Assembly (NCBI RefSeq): GCF_000190735.1
Contig: NC_015177.1
Coordinates: forward strand, 2,356,001 to 2,420,000
DNA length: 64,000 bases
Reading direction: 5' to 3'
From: Pseudopedobacter saltans DSM 12145
GTDB lineage: Bacteria > Bacteroidota > Bacteroidia > Sphingobacteriales > Sphingobacteriaceae
Within the stretch, counting starts at the first letter, position 1, and each line of letters opens with the position of its first letter. The translations under genes were made by a program, and so were the position numbers. Under the pieces are notes generated by a model. That model had not been told where the DNA came from, made no database searches, and saw only the letters and a list, made by a program, of their open reading frames with translations. Below are positions 55,934 through 63,376 of the stretch, piece by piece.

Positions 55934-55951
55934 GCCAAAATACTTGAATAT
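55934..55951 (+). promoter_or_regulatory. Shared cluster motif, copy for the sulfatase gene
   Basis: GCCAAAATACTTGAATAT, 61 bp before the start at 56012; 15 of 18 positions match the consensus. Confidence 0.6.
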
Positions 55952-56011
55952 AATCCCCGTATTGTTAATTCTTATAAGTATTATTTTTTATAAATTACGT
56001 TAAAAAACCTG

Positions 56012-57538
56012 ATGTATACAGCTAAAAAATTGCAGCGCATTTTACTCCTAACTTTACTTGGTAATAGTTTTTATTTACTAAAAGTGGCAGCACAAACTCT
56101 TCCCAAGCCCAATATAGTTTATATTTTGACTGATGACTTAGGTTACGGTGATATTAGTATCCTGAATAAGGAATCTAAAATACATACTACTCATATTGAT
56201 AATTTAGCCAAGAACGGCATTTACTTCACCGATGCACACTCTAACTCTTCGGTATGTACACCAACAAGATATGGTATATTAACAGGTAGATATGCTTTTA
56301 GGTCATCTTTAAAGAAAGGAGTATTAAATGGCTACTCTCCATCCTTAATAGAACCTGAAAGGGCTACTATAGCCTCATTCCTCAGGAAAAACGGATATAC
56401 TACGGCATGTATTGGTAAATGGCATTTGGGATTAGATTTTACCAAAAAAGATCCAAGCAAAGCCATTGGCGGTAAGTCCATAACAGAATCACCTCAAAAT
56501 GATGATGATAATGTGGATTATACTAAAGCTATTAAAGGAGGACCAACAGACCATGGTTTTGATTATTCTTATATTATACCCGCCTCCTTGGATATGAATC
56601 CATACGTTTATATCAGAAATGGAAAAGCGGTAAAAGAACCTACTTCATACACCACAGGAAAAAGTGAAAACCAAGAAAGAGGTTCTATGAGGAGACCCGG
56701 AAAAATGGCTCCCGATTTCAATTTTCAAGAAGTATTACCCAATTTCATTAACGATGCGGTGAATTATATTCAATCTAGCACACAAAAACCTTTCTTCCTT
56801 TATTTACCGCTACCTTCTCCTCATACACCATGGGTTCCTAGTAAAGAATTTAAAAATGTATCAGGGGCAGGAAATTATGGCGATTATGTAGCGGAGACAG
56901 ATTATATGATTGGAAAGGTTTTAAAAGCGTTAAAAGATAAAGGTTTGGATAAAAACACCTTAGTCATCGTAACTAGCGATAATGGGTCTGACTGGAAGCC
57001 TGAAGATATAGAAGCTACAAATCATTATGCCAATTATATTTACAGAGGAAGGAAAGCAGATATTTACGAATCGGGACACAGAATTCCATTTATAGCAAGT
57101 TGGCCTTCTAAAATCCCTATGGGTACCATGAGTAACCAAATAATGTGTACCACAGATTTATTTGCTACAGTAGCTGCTATTGTAAACCAACCTTTGCCAC
57201 AAGACGCTGCAGAAGATAGCTATAATATGCTTGATGCTTTTACAGGAAAGAATAAAACAAAACAAATTAGAGAAGCTATTATCCACCATTCTTTGGGTGG
57301 TATCTTTGCCATTAGAAAAGGGGACTGGAAATTAACTACCGCCTTAGGCTCAGGAGGTTTTACTCAGCCCAGAACTTTAGAGCCTCAAGCAAATGAAGCC
57401 CCTATGACTTTATATAACATCGCTAATGATCCTCAAGAGAAAAACAATCTATACAATAGTCAACCAAAAATTGTTAAAGAATTAATGACCCTACTTACCA
57501 CCTATAAACAACAAGGTTATAGCAGACCAAAAAAATAA
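56012..57538 (+). CDS. Exported sulfatase (S1/formylglycine type)
   Basis: Formylglycine-dependent sulfatase of the alkaline-phosphatase superfamily that removes sulfate esters from carbohydrates. Signal peptide ends near VAAQ (residue 28). Calcium site DDLGYGD at about 41-47; the active-site Cys82 lies in NSSVCTPTRYGILTGRY, the CxPxR motif in which Cys is oxidised to formylglycine. KWHLG, PLPSPHTPW and VTSDNGSDWKPED supply further catalytic and metal residues. Full length (508 residues). It needs a separate maturase, which is not in the window. Divergent from the GH141-like gene and sharing its motif. Confidence 0.95.
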   Translation: MYTAKKLQRILLLTLLGNSFYLLKVAAQTLPKPNIVYILTDDLGYGDISILNKESKIHTTHIDNLAKNGIYFTDAHSNSSVCTPTRYGILTGRYAFRSSLKKGVLNGYSPSLIEPERATIASFLRKNGYTTACIGKWHLGLDFTKKDPSKAIGGKSITESPQNDDDNVDYTKAIKGGPTDHGFDYSYIIPASLDMNPYVYIRNGKAVKEPTSYTTGKSENQERGSMRRPGKMAPDFNFQEVLPNFINDAVNYIQSSTQKPFFLYLPLPSPHTPWVPSKEFKNVSGAGNYGDYVAETDYMIGKVLKALKDKGLDKNTLVIVTSDNGSDWKPEDIEATNHYANYIYRGRKADIYESGHRIPFIASWPSKIPMGTMSNQIMCTTDLFATVAAIVNQPLPQDAAEDSYNMLDAFTGKNKTKQIREAIIHHSLGGIFAIRKGDWKLTTALGSGGFTQPRTLEPQANEAPMTLYNIANDPQEKNNLYNSQPKIVKELMTLLTTYKQQGYSRPKK

Positions 57539-57552
57539 TACAAATAACACTT

Positions 57553-57616
57553 CATCTCTACCATTATATTTTAGCCGGTAGAGGATATAATATAATGGTA
57601 GAGATGGTGTTTTTTT
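57553..57616 (+). terminator. Terminator after the sulfatase gene
   Basis: Perfect 17-bp stem: ATCTCTACCATTATATT (57554-57570) with its complement at 57589-57605, an 18-nt loop, then a T-run. Confidence 0.9.
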
Positions 57617-58129
57617 AAGAGATAAACCACATCACCAAATTTTTGATTAAAAAGTTTAAGTTTGGCCCCCAGAAAAATCTATCAAAGTTCCGTATTTATT
57701 ATTTTTTCCAGTCTATCCATCATACCTTTTCTTTTCTAGAAAATAAACTCCTTGCAAAGCTTTATAAAGAGCTACACCAACCCTACTACAAATTAATTTC
57801 TTGTAGTAGCTAACCATAATTGTACCAGTGGCCAGAAAGTGAGTTTATAGAGCTTTACCTCTATGAACCCTCTATAAACCCTCTATTTAATCACTGTTAT
57901 ATCTCTATTATCAGGGGTGCTTTATGTACTATGTGTTACCGGAGAGAGGTATGAAAAGTAATGCTTTTTATTATTAATTATTTTTCGGGGGAATCGAAAT
58001 AACACCGTCATGTTGAATCTGGTGAAACCTGCCTGCAACAGGCTGGCCCACAAATAAGCTTATAGATAAAAGTAGGTTTACATGTGTGACCTTTCCTTGC
58101 ACCCAAGGTGACGAAAAGTTGGCATGGCG
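57617..58129. other. Gene-free spacer with a palindrome remnant
   Basis: About 510 bp with no convincing ORF. At 58007-58045 it has a GTCATGTTGAA-type sequence, an inverted relative of the ...ATGAC palindromes, and a small CCTGC...GCAACAGG structure. Otherwise AT-rich and featureless. Confidence 0.45.
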
Positions 58130-58198
58130 AACTGATAAATAGAGCAGGTTCAAAATCCGAATAACATGGTTTAAGGGCCCATCGCTAACTCTTAAACC
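58130..58198. repeat. Dispersed hairpin repeat, copy 1
   Basis: Begins AACTGATAAATAGAGCAG, continues TTCAAAATCCG and ends in a hairpin GGTTTAAG / CTTAAACC. The same opening and layout recur at 59828-59902 with a different hairpin stem. Confidence 0.65.
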
Positions 58199-58642
58199 AG
58201 ATCATATTTCAATATTTAGACAATAGGAATTTTAATTTACCACATTATATAAATTCAATATTATAGGTTCTTGTAACTGAACTGGGCTATCTATAACATA
58301 ACCTCCAAATGAACAATAGGTCTGTTCGCTATTTTTCACATTATATTTCCCCTTACACTCCTCGCTTTTATTTATGAAAAATACGGGAAATATCAGATCT
58401 ACATGCTTACCATCGTTTTTATTCTCTTTTAAAGAATTGATATCCAATTTATTTTCTATCCGTTTTAACTCCGCTTTTAATTCGTTTGAAGCATTATCAG
58501 AAAACGCTATATGACTTAATGAAACACGTAATGTAATCACTTCATAAAAACAAGTCTGGATGAAAGAGTCTGGTAATTTAAAGTTTTTTTCGAAAGACCT
58601 GACGAAAGCAGTATTACCATTAACCTTTTCCTGTGCAGTTGC

Positions 58643-58649
58643 TAAAATA
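58643..58649. repeat. Target-site duplication, left copy
   Basis: TAAAATA directly abuts the left terminal inverted repeat of the IS; the identical 7-mer abuts the right end at 59697-59703. Confidence 0.85.
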
Positions 58650-59696
58650 ACGTGAATTCGGTTTAAGCGGTCAATAACATCTGTCTGTCATTAAAGTCAA
58701 AACCGATATTAAGAGAGGGCTTTTTAGGAAAGAAATGATAGGCACAAAGTGCGCCCATTGTGTTCATCAGGAAGTTATTTACCGAACGGTGCCTGGTATG
58801 CTGCAGCTTGCATATATTCTTTAATTCATCGTTCACACATTCGATTAAGGCTCTTTTTCTGAGCATAATCTTATCAGCTTGCGAGATGTTAAAATCCTTC
58901 ATATTCTTTCTTGGCTTGGTAATCATTTGAATACCATTTCCCCAGAGCAGATCAGCTAATGCTTTTGATATGTAACCTTTGTCCCCAAACAGCTTGCCGA
59001 ATATCTGCTGTGTCATAGAGGTCATCAATTTAATGTTCCGGTCATCCACATTGCCCTTTGTAAGATAAAAGGATAATATTTCCCCCCTGTCATTGATGAT
59101 CAGGTGAAGCTTGAATCCATAGAACCATCCGATGGAACATTGCCCTCGCTCTGCAACCAGGGAAAACACTTTATGGCTATGTATGCGCCTGTTATGGCAT
59201 ACCTTGATATGTGTAGAATCGATAAAGTTGATACCATTTGACTGTCCCAGACATCTGTTTTTCAGAAACAGCATCATGGGTATTGCTACTCTTTGCTGCA
59301 GTTCTACAAAACGGTTATAGGATACAAGTCCAGGAAAATAATCTCTGTAATAAGAACAGATGTGACCAATGTAAAAGTGCTTGAGATTGGTGAAATGTCC
59401 GGTATGAAAAGCTATCAGAATAGTGATGATCTCACTATCAGCAAGTGAGGCCTTACGGTTTCTGGCTTTACAATTTCCCGCATTAAGCTTATGTTGGATG
59501 ATCTCAAGTTCAAATTCTTTGCAGAAATCATCAACTTGAACAAAAATTTCGGTAATTTTAGAAGGAGTAAGCATATCAAGTTATAGTTTTAATTTGGTAC
59601 TTAAATATAACAAAATATGCTTACTTATTTGATAATCAGTAATTTAATCTCTTTTTTGTTCTTTAAAAAGACAATTCTATTATCCCGAACTCACGT
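58650..59696 (-). mobile_element. IS982-family insertion sequence, complete
   Basis: A 1047-bp element bounded by inverted repeats ACGTGAATTCGG (58650-58661) and CCGAACTCACGT (59685-59696), one mismatch in 12, with a 7-bp direct repeat TAAAATA at both sides. It encodes one intact transposase. The intact duplication and open transposase frame indicate recent insertion. It disrupts a secreted-protein gene. Confidence 0.9.
58663..59574 (-). CDS. IS982-family transposase
   Basis: DDE transposase of 303 residues. The catalytic triad is visible as Asp in NFIDSTHIKVCHNRR, Asp in KLFGDKGYIS and Glu in ALIECVNDELKN. KLQHTRHRSVNNFLMNTMGALCAYHFFPKKP is the characteristic IS982 C-terminal block. The N-terminal part (DFCKEFELEIIQ, ADSEIITILIAFHTGHFTNLKHFY) is also typical. 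The frame is intact and of normal length, so the protein may be active. Confidence 0.95.
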   Translation of the reverse strand: MLTPSKITEIFVQVDDFCKEFELEIIQHKLNAGNCKARNRKASLADSEIITILIAFHTGHFTNLKHFYIGHICSYYRDYFPGLVSYNRFVELQQRVAIPMMLFLKNRCLGQSNGINFIDSTHIKVCHNRRIHSHKVFSLVAERGQCSIGWFYGFKLHLIINDRGEILSFYLTKGNVDDRNIKLMTSMTQQIFGKLFGDKGYISKALADLLWGNGIQMITKPRKNMKDFNISQADKIMLRKRALIECVNDELKNICKLQHTRHRSVNNFLMNTMGALCAYHFFPKKPSLNIGFDFNDRQMLLTA

Positions 59697-59703
59697 TAAA
59701 ATA
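59697..59703. repeat. Target-site duplication, right copy
   Basis: TAAAATA, identical to 58643-58649. Confidence 0.85.
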
Positions 59704-59827
59704 CTAATCAGTAAGAGAGAAAATATTAGAGAAATTCTTTTAAGAACATGCGGCGCCATTACTTCTATTTTTATAATTTGTTTAAACCTATTTTCAAACT
59801 GTTCGCCATGTTTCGCAGCACATTACT

Positions 59828-59902
59828 AACTGATAAATAAAGGCAGATTTCAAAATCAGCAACATTTAAAGTTCGAGTTGCCTTTTCAAGAACAACTCGA
59901 AC
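59828..59902. repeat. Dispersed hairpin repeat, copy 2
   Basis: AACTGATAAATAAAGGCAG followed by TTTCAAAATCAG and a hairpin GTTCGAGTTG / CAACTCGAAC (12-nt loop). It shares the opening and layout of 58130-58198. It supplies most of the codons of an apparent 65-codon minus-strand frame. Confidence 0.65.
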
Positions 59903-59968
59903 AGCTTTGTTACATGACAATATTAATCCTGATAAAATTAAAAGCAGATAATATTTTAAGTGGTTCAT
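59903..59968 (-). pseudogene. Lipoprotein signal-peptide remnant
   Basis: From an ATG at 59968, 32 nt after the GH92 stop on the same strand, 22 codons read MNHLKYYLLLILSGLILSCN, a convincing lipoprotein signal with lipobox ILSC. The frame then runs into the dispersed hairpin repeat and stops at 59771, so only the signal part looks genuine. It is probably the 5' end of a gene lost when the repeat and flanking sequence arrived; a spurious ORF is possible. Confidence 0.4.
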
Positions 59969-60000
59969 ATACTGGTTACAATTTATTATTTTAAAGATTT

Positions 60001-62220
60001 TTAATCTAACATAAACCTCACTTCACCTCCATTTAGCAAATCCTTATAACGATAAGACCAACTTTTATGAGTCTTACCATTCCAAATAATCTTGTTTATT
60101 TTCCCGGATTTTTCATTAGTCTTAAAATTTTCTATATTCAATATCCTATCATTGGGCAGGGTTAAACTTACTTTTTTGAATAATGGTGCAGTAATTTGAT
60201 ATTCTCCAGAAACGGGATTAACAGGATAAAATCCCATTGCAGCAAATATGTACCAGGCAGACATTTGCCCGGTATCATCATTCCCACTCAACCCTCCTAT
60301 TCCATTGCCATATTCTTCCTTTAAGATCTGATGAACATATTGCTTTGTCTTCCATGGTGAACGGGTATAATTATACAAAAATGGAATATGGTGTCCCGGC
60401 TCATTTCCATGCCAGTATTCATTTTTTTTAAAAAGACTATCCAGGGCTTGTTCAAATTTTTTCTTGCCTCCCATCAACTTTATCAAACCATTTACATCAT
60501 GCGGCACATAAAACATGTATTGTCTGGAGGTGCCTTCTGTTATGAAACTATGCTTTATGTCGGGATTAAAGTCCTTATACCATGTTCCATTCTTATATCT
60601 GCCACGGACAAAGCCTGTTGCTTTATCAAATACGTTCTTATAGTTTTTTGATCTATTGAGTAATATTTTCCAGTCTTTTTTTTCTCCCTTTTGTTTAGCG
60701 AACATAGCGAGGGCGTAATCATCAAAAGCATATTCCAAAGTTCTTGACACTTGCTCTCGTTTATGAAAGGCATCTAAAACTTCATCTTCTAAAGGAATAT
60801 ATCCATATTTGAGGTATGATTCCAAACCACGTCTGCCTTTTCCTGTCAAATAAATTTCTTTGGAAGGAATATCAAAAGCATTTTGCCGCATCAAACGATA
60901 GGCTTCGGTGATATCAAAGTCCCTGAATCCTTTAAGGTATCGCGAGGTGATAAAACTTGTTGCATGATCTCCTATCATTGCACCGGTTATGCTATTCCAA
61001 CAAGGAAATATAGGTAACCATTTTGCTTGTTGTCCCTTTATAATCAATGACTTCAACATATCATTAGTCTCTTCTGGTGCAATCAATTCCAATAAAGGTA
61101 ACTGCGCCCGATAGATGTCCCACATCGAGAAATCATCATAGTAATTTCCTTTGGTAGTTGCGTTTTTATAATGACTATCAAACTGAGGATAAGTTCCATC
61201 AACATCATTAAACAAGCGTGGATGTTGCAAACTGTGGTATAATGCAGTATAGAATATGGTTTTATTCTCCCGACTCTCATCCTCGATCTTAATCTTATTG
61301 AAATATTTCAACCAATTGGCTTCGCTTTCTTTTTTTATCTGTTCAAAATCCCAATGTTTAATCTCTGCATGAAGATTTTTTATTGCATTTTCTATGCTGG
61401 TAAACGAGGTTCCCACCCTTAGCTTTAATTGTTCATTTTTGTTCAGTTTAAAACCAACATAGGCACCTAAATCCTTCTGTTTAGATAGGCTATCTGTAGA
61501 TTGTAATTTATTATCGGAAAAGACACCCCGAACCGTAAAAGGTCTATCCATTTCGATAACAAAATAACCATTAAAGCCAGCGGGTTTGCCACTGCCCTGA
61601 TAAATTCTATAAGCGGGATTATATCCTGATATTCTATTATTTTTCTGGTCGACTTTTATGTAAGCCTGATTCTTATCACTATTTGGTGTTATTAAGATAT
61701 ACACACTATCTGTTGCATTGGCCGTGATATTGAAAAAAGCACTTCTTTGTTTTGCCGTAAGCTGAACTTTTAATTGGTATGCGGGTATATCTGTCTGATA
61801 ATAATTGGGCGTTGCTATTTCGTTTTGATGCAAGTTATCAAAGGCATAAATTTCAGGATTGATTTGCAATTTCCCACTTATGGGTGTAATGGTAAAGCTG
61901 CCATAATCTTGAGTACATGAACCGCTTAACCAATGCGTTCCTCTAAATCCGTATAACTTTTTATCATTATAATAATATGGGGCTAAACATTTTTTTTCTG
62001 TTTGTTGGGATTGTGGTGTCCATTGTGTCATTCCAAATGGGACTCCCACTGCAGGGATGGTATTTGCTAAATTTTCGGTTCCCGAAGCATGCTTTTGTGA
62101 ACTTAAAGTTGTAGAAGCTCCGGTGCCAATAAAGGGATTTACGCAATCCAACAAATTCTGCCCGAAAACATGGCTACCAAAACAACAAACAATGGCTAAA
62201 TAGACTAGTGCTTTTTTCAT
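60001..62220 (-). CDS. Alpha-mannosidase, GH92
   Basis: Exported calcium-dependent alpha-mannosidase of family GH92, a group that trims mannose from N-glycans and similar chains. Signal peptide MKKALVYLAIVCCFGSHVFGQ. The N-terminal beta-sandwich opens with LLDCVNPFIGTG and ANTIPAVGVPFGMTQWTPQ; the (alpha/alpha) barrel contains NYYDDFSMWDIYRAQLPLLEL, GNEPGHHIPFLYNY and the signature GGLSGNDDTGQMSAWYIFAAMGFYPVNP with its metal-binding residues. Full length (739 residues). Encoded 17 nt after an alpha/beta hydrolase gene, likely in one transcript. Confidence 0.93.
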   Translation of the reverse strand: MKKALVYLAIVCCFGSHVFGQNLLDCVNPFIGTGASTTLSSQKHASGTENLANTIPAVGVPFGMTQWTPQSQQTEKKCLAPYYYNDKKLYGFRGTHWLSGSCTQDYGSFTITPISGKLQINPEIYAFDNLHQNEIATPNYYQTDIPAYQLKVQLTAKQRSAFFNITANATDSVYILITPNSDKNQAYIKVDQKNNRISGYNPAYRIYQGSGKPAGFNGYFVIEMDRPFTVRGVFSDNKLQSTDSLSKQKDLGAYVGFKLNKNEQLKLRVGTSFTSIENAIKNLHAEIKHWDFEQIKKESEANWLKYFNKIKIEDESRENKTIFYTALYHSLQHPRLFNDVDGTYPQFDSHYKNATTKGNYYDDFSMWDIYRAQLPLLELIAPEETNDMLKSLIIKGQQAKWLPIFPCWNSITGAMIGDHATSFITSRYLKGFRDFDITEAYRLMRQNAFDIPSKEIYLTGKGRRGLESYLKYGYIPLEDEVLDAFHKREQVSRTLEYAFDDYALAMFAKQKGEKKDWKILLNRSKNYKNVFDKATGFVRGRYKNGTWYKDFNPDIKHSFITEGTSRQYMFYVPHDVNGLIKLMGGKKKFEQALDSLFKKNEYWHGNEPGHHIPFLYNYTRSPWKTKQYVHQILKEEYGNGIGGLSGNDDTGQMSAWYIFAAMGFYPVNPVSGEYQITAPLFKKVSLTLPNDRILNIENFKTNEKSGKINKIIWNGKTHKSWSYRYKDLLNGGEVRFMLD

Positions 62221-62237
62221 AAATATGCAACTTTTAC

Positions 62238-63122
62238 TTATTGTTTTTCAACAGCGTTCAGGATAAAATCTACAATAGGTTTTGGATCTTTTAAGCTGTG
62301 CGGATGATGTTTACCTCCAGGCTTCATAATTATTTCAATATGGCCTCCAGCTTTTTTAATCTGCTCCGCGAAGGGCAAGGTATTTTCATCTAGCGGAACT
62401 ACTTCATCTTCGGAACCACAAACATGCAGCATCGGATACTTTCCTTTTACTATCTGTATAATTTTGTTGACGGGACTACCATCAAAATCTGCTATTTTTT
62501 GATCTGTATCCAGCTGATAGTCCTTCAAGAAAATCTGCCAATCTTTTGTGCTTCCCGGTCCCTTTCCTTTTCCTCCGGGCCAACTTTTAAGATCCAGTAC
62601 GGGATTGTCTGCATATATACATGCTACCTTTTTGGGGTTTTCCGCAGCCCAATTATAAACATAGACACCGCCTCTGCTCATTCCTTCTAAAACGGCTTTT
62701 TTCGCTAAACCACTTTTCCTTAGAAAATCATAAAAATCATTCCATATAGTTATCGCCTCTTTATTCCCATATAGCTCCACCACATCGCAATAGACTACAT
62801 GAAAACCTTGTTTGAGCAAAGCAATATCTGTCTGAGGCTCATGCCCCCAAAAACGCGCTCTCCAAATCCATGGCTTCCACTTGGCTACTGTAATGGGTTT
62901 AACTATTTTAGCTTTTCTTCCTTTAAAAGTAAAATCTGCACAAACGAAACCATGGAAATCGCTTTGCTTAAAATCGCCTTCAATTTTTGAAAAGATATCG
63001 AACTCGGTTTTTCGTTTAAATTTTGGTTCAGCTGAAAATAGTTCTGTGCTAAAACTGGCTAGCAAGAACGAATATACATACAGCGTGAAAATTTTTATTG
63101 TTTTATTGTTTGTATTCATCAT
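62238..63122 (-). CDS. Exported alpha/beta hydrolase
   Basis: A 294-residue exported alpha/beta hydrolase, probably a carbohydrate esterase or related enzyme. N-terminal hydrophobic signal TIKIFTLYVYSFLLASFSTELFSA. Nucleophile elbow GMSRGG (Ser); an acid residue in CGSEDEVVPLDE; and catalytic His in KPGGKHHPHSLKDP. FHGFVCADFTFKGRKAKIVKP near the N-terminus resembles the oxyanion-side region of acetyl-xylan-esterase-like proteins. Substrate unknown. Cotranscription with the GH92 gene (17 nt gap) suggests that it removes an ester group from the same glycan. Confidence 0.8.
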   Translation of the reverse strand: MMNTNNKTIKIFTLYVYSFLLASFSTELFSAEPKFKRKTEFDIFSKIEGDFKQSDFHGFVCADFTFKGRKAKIVKPITVAKWKPWIWRARFWGHEPQTDIALLKQGFHVVYCDVVELYGNKEAITIWNDFYDFLRKSGLAKKAVLEGMSRGGVYVYNWAAENPKKVACIYADNPVLDLKSWPGGKGKGPGSTKDWQIFLKDYQLDTDQKIADFDGSPVNKIIQIVKGKYPMLHVCGSEDEVVPLDENTLPFAEQIKKAGGHIEIIMKPGGKHHPHSLKDPKPIVDFILNAVEKQ

Positions 63123-63161
63123 TTTTTTATTGTAGGTTCTCTATAGGCTGCCTCCAAAATG

Positions 63162-63188
63162 GAGATACTGAAACAAGTTCAGTATGAC
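63162..63188. repeat. Dispersed palindrome of the ...ATGAC family
   Basis: ACTGAA-acaag-TTCAGT followed by ATGAC in the 254-bp space upstream of the alpha/beta hydrolase gene. Confidence 0.5.
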
Positions 63189-63376
63189 CGTAACGAACCC
63201 TTTAAAACTATCACTAATTTTAGCTTCATCTCCGAAGAGACAATCCGCAGTAAAGATGTTGAAATAATCCCTCGACTAAGACTGGACATAGTTCCGCATG
63301 ATCATAAATATAAAAACTAAAAAACCAGAGAAGAAAACTCTCCCCTAGCTCTATCTATCCGCATTAAAACTCGCTT

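Larger units (their letters stand above)
58232..59759 (-). pseudogene. Small secreted-protein gene split by an IS982 element
   Basis: The 3' part (58232-58642) is an open frame with no start of its own. Removing the IS (58650-59696) and one 7-bp target copy joins it in frame to an upstream segment starting at ATG 59759. The rebuilt protein of about 155 residues begins MAPHVLKRISLIF and continues SLLLISILATAQEKVN: a textbook signal peptide with cleavage near ATAQ. The insertion lies inside that signal sequence. The mature part (NTAFVRSFEKNF, LSHIAFSDNASNELKAELKRIENKL, two Cys in ECKGKYNV...TYCSFGG) matches no family I recognise. As it stands the gene should not make an exported product. Confidence 0.8.

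Noticed and set aside
58147-58160. GGTTCAAAATCC resembling a tRNA T-loop
   Set aside because: No acceptor stem, anticodon arm or CCA end around it; it is part of the dispersed hairpin repeat.
59617-59829. 70-codon plus-strand ORF next to the IS
   Set aside because: It crosses the IS boundary and is opposite to the rebuilt secreted-protein gene; no independent support.
59771-59968. 65-codon minus-strand ORF as a complete lipoprotein gene
   Set aside because: Only the first 22 codons look genuine. The rest is read from a dispersed hairpin repeat, so it is listed as a remnant.
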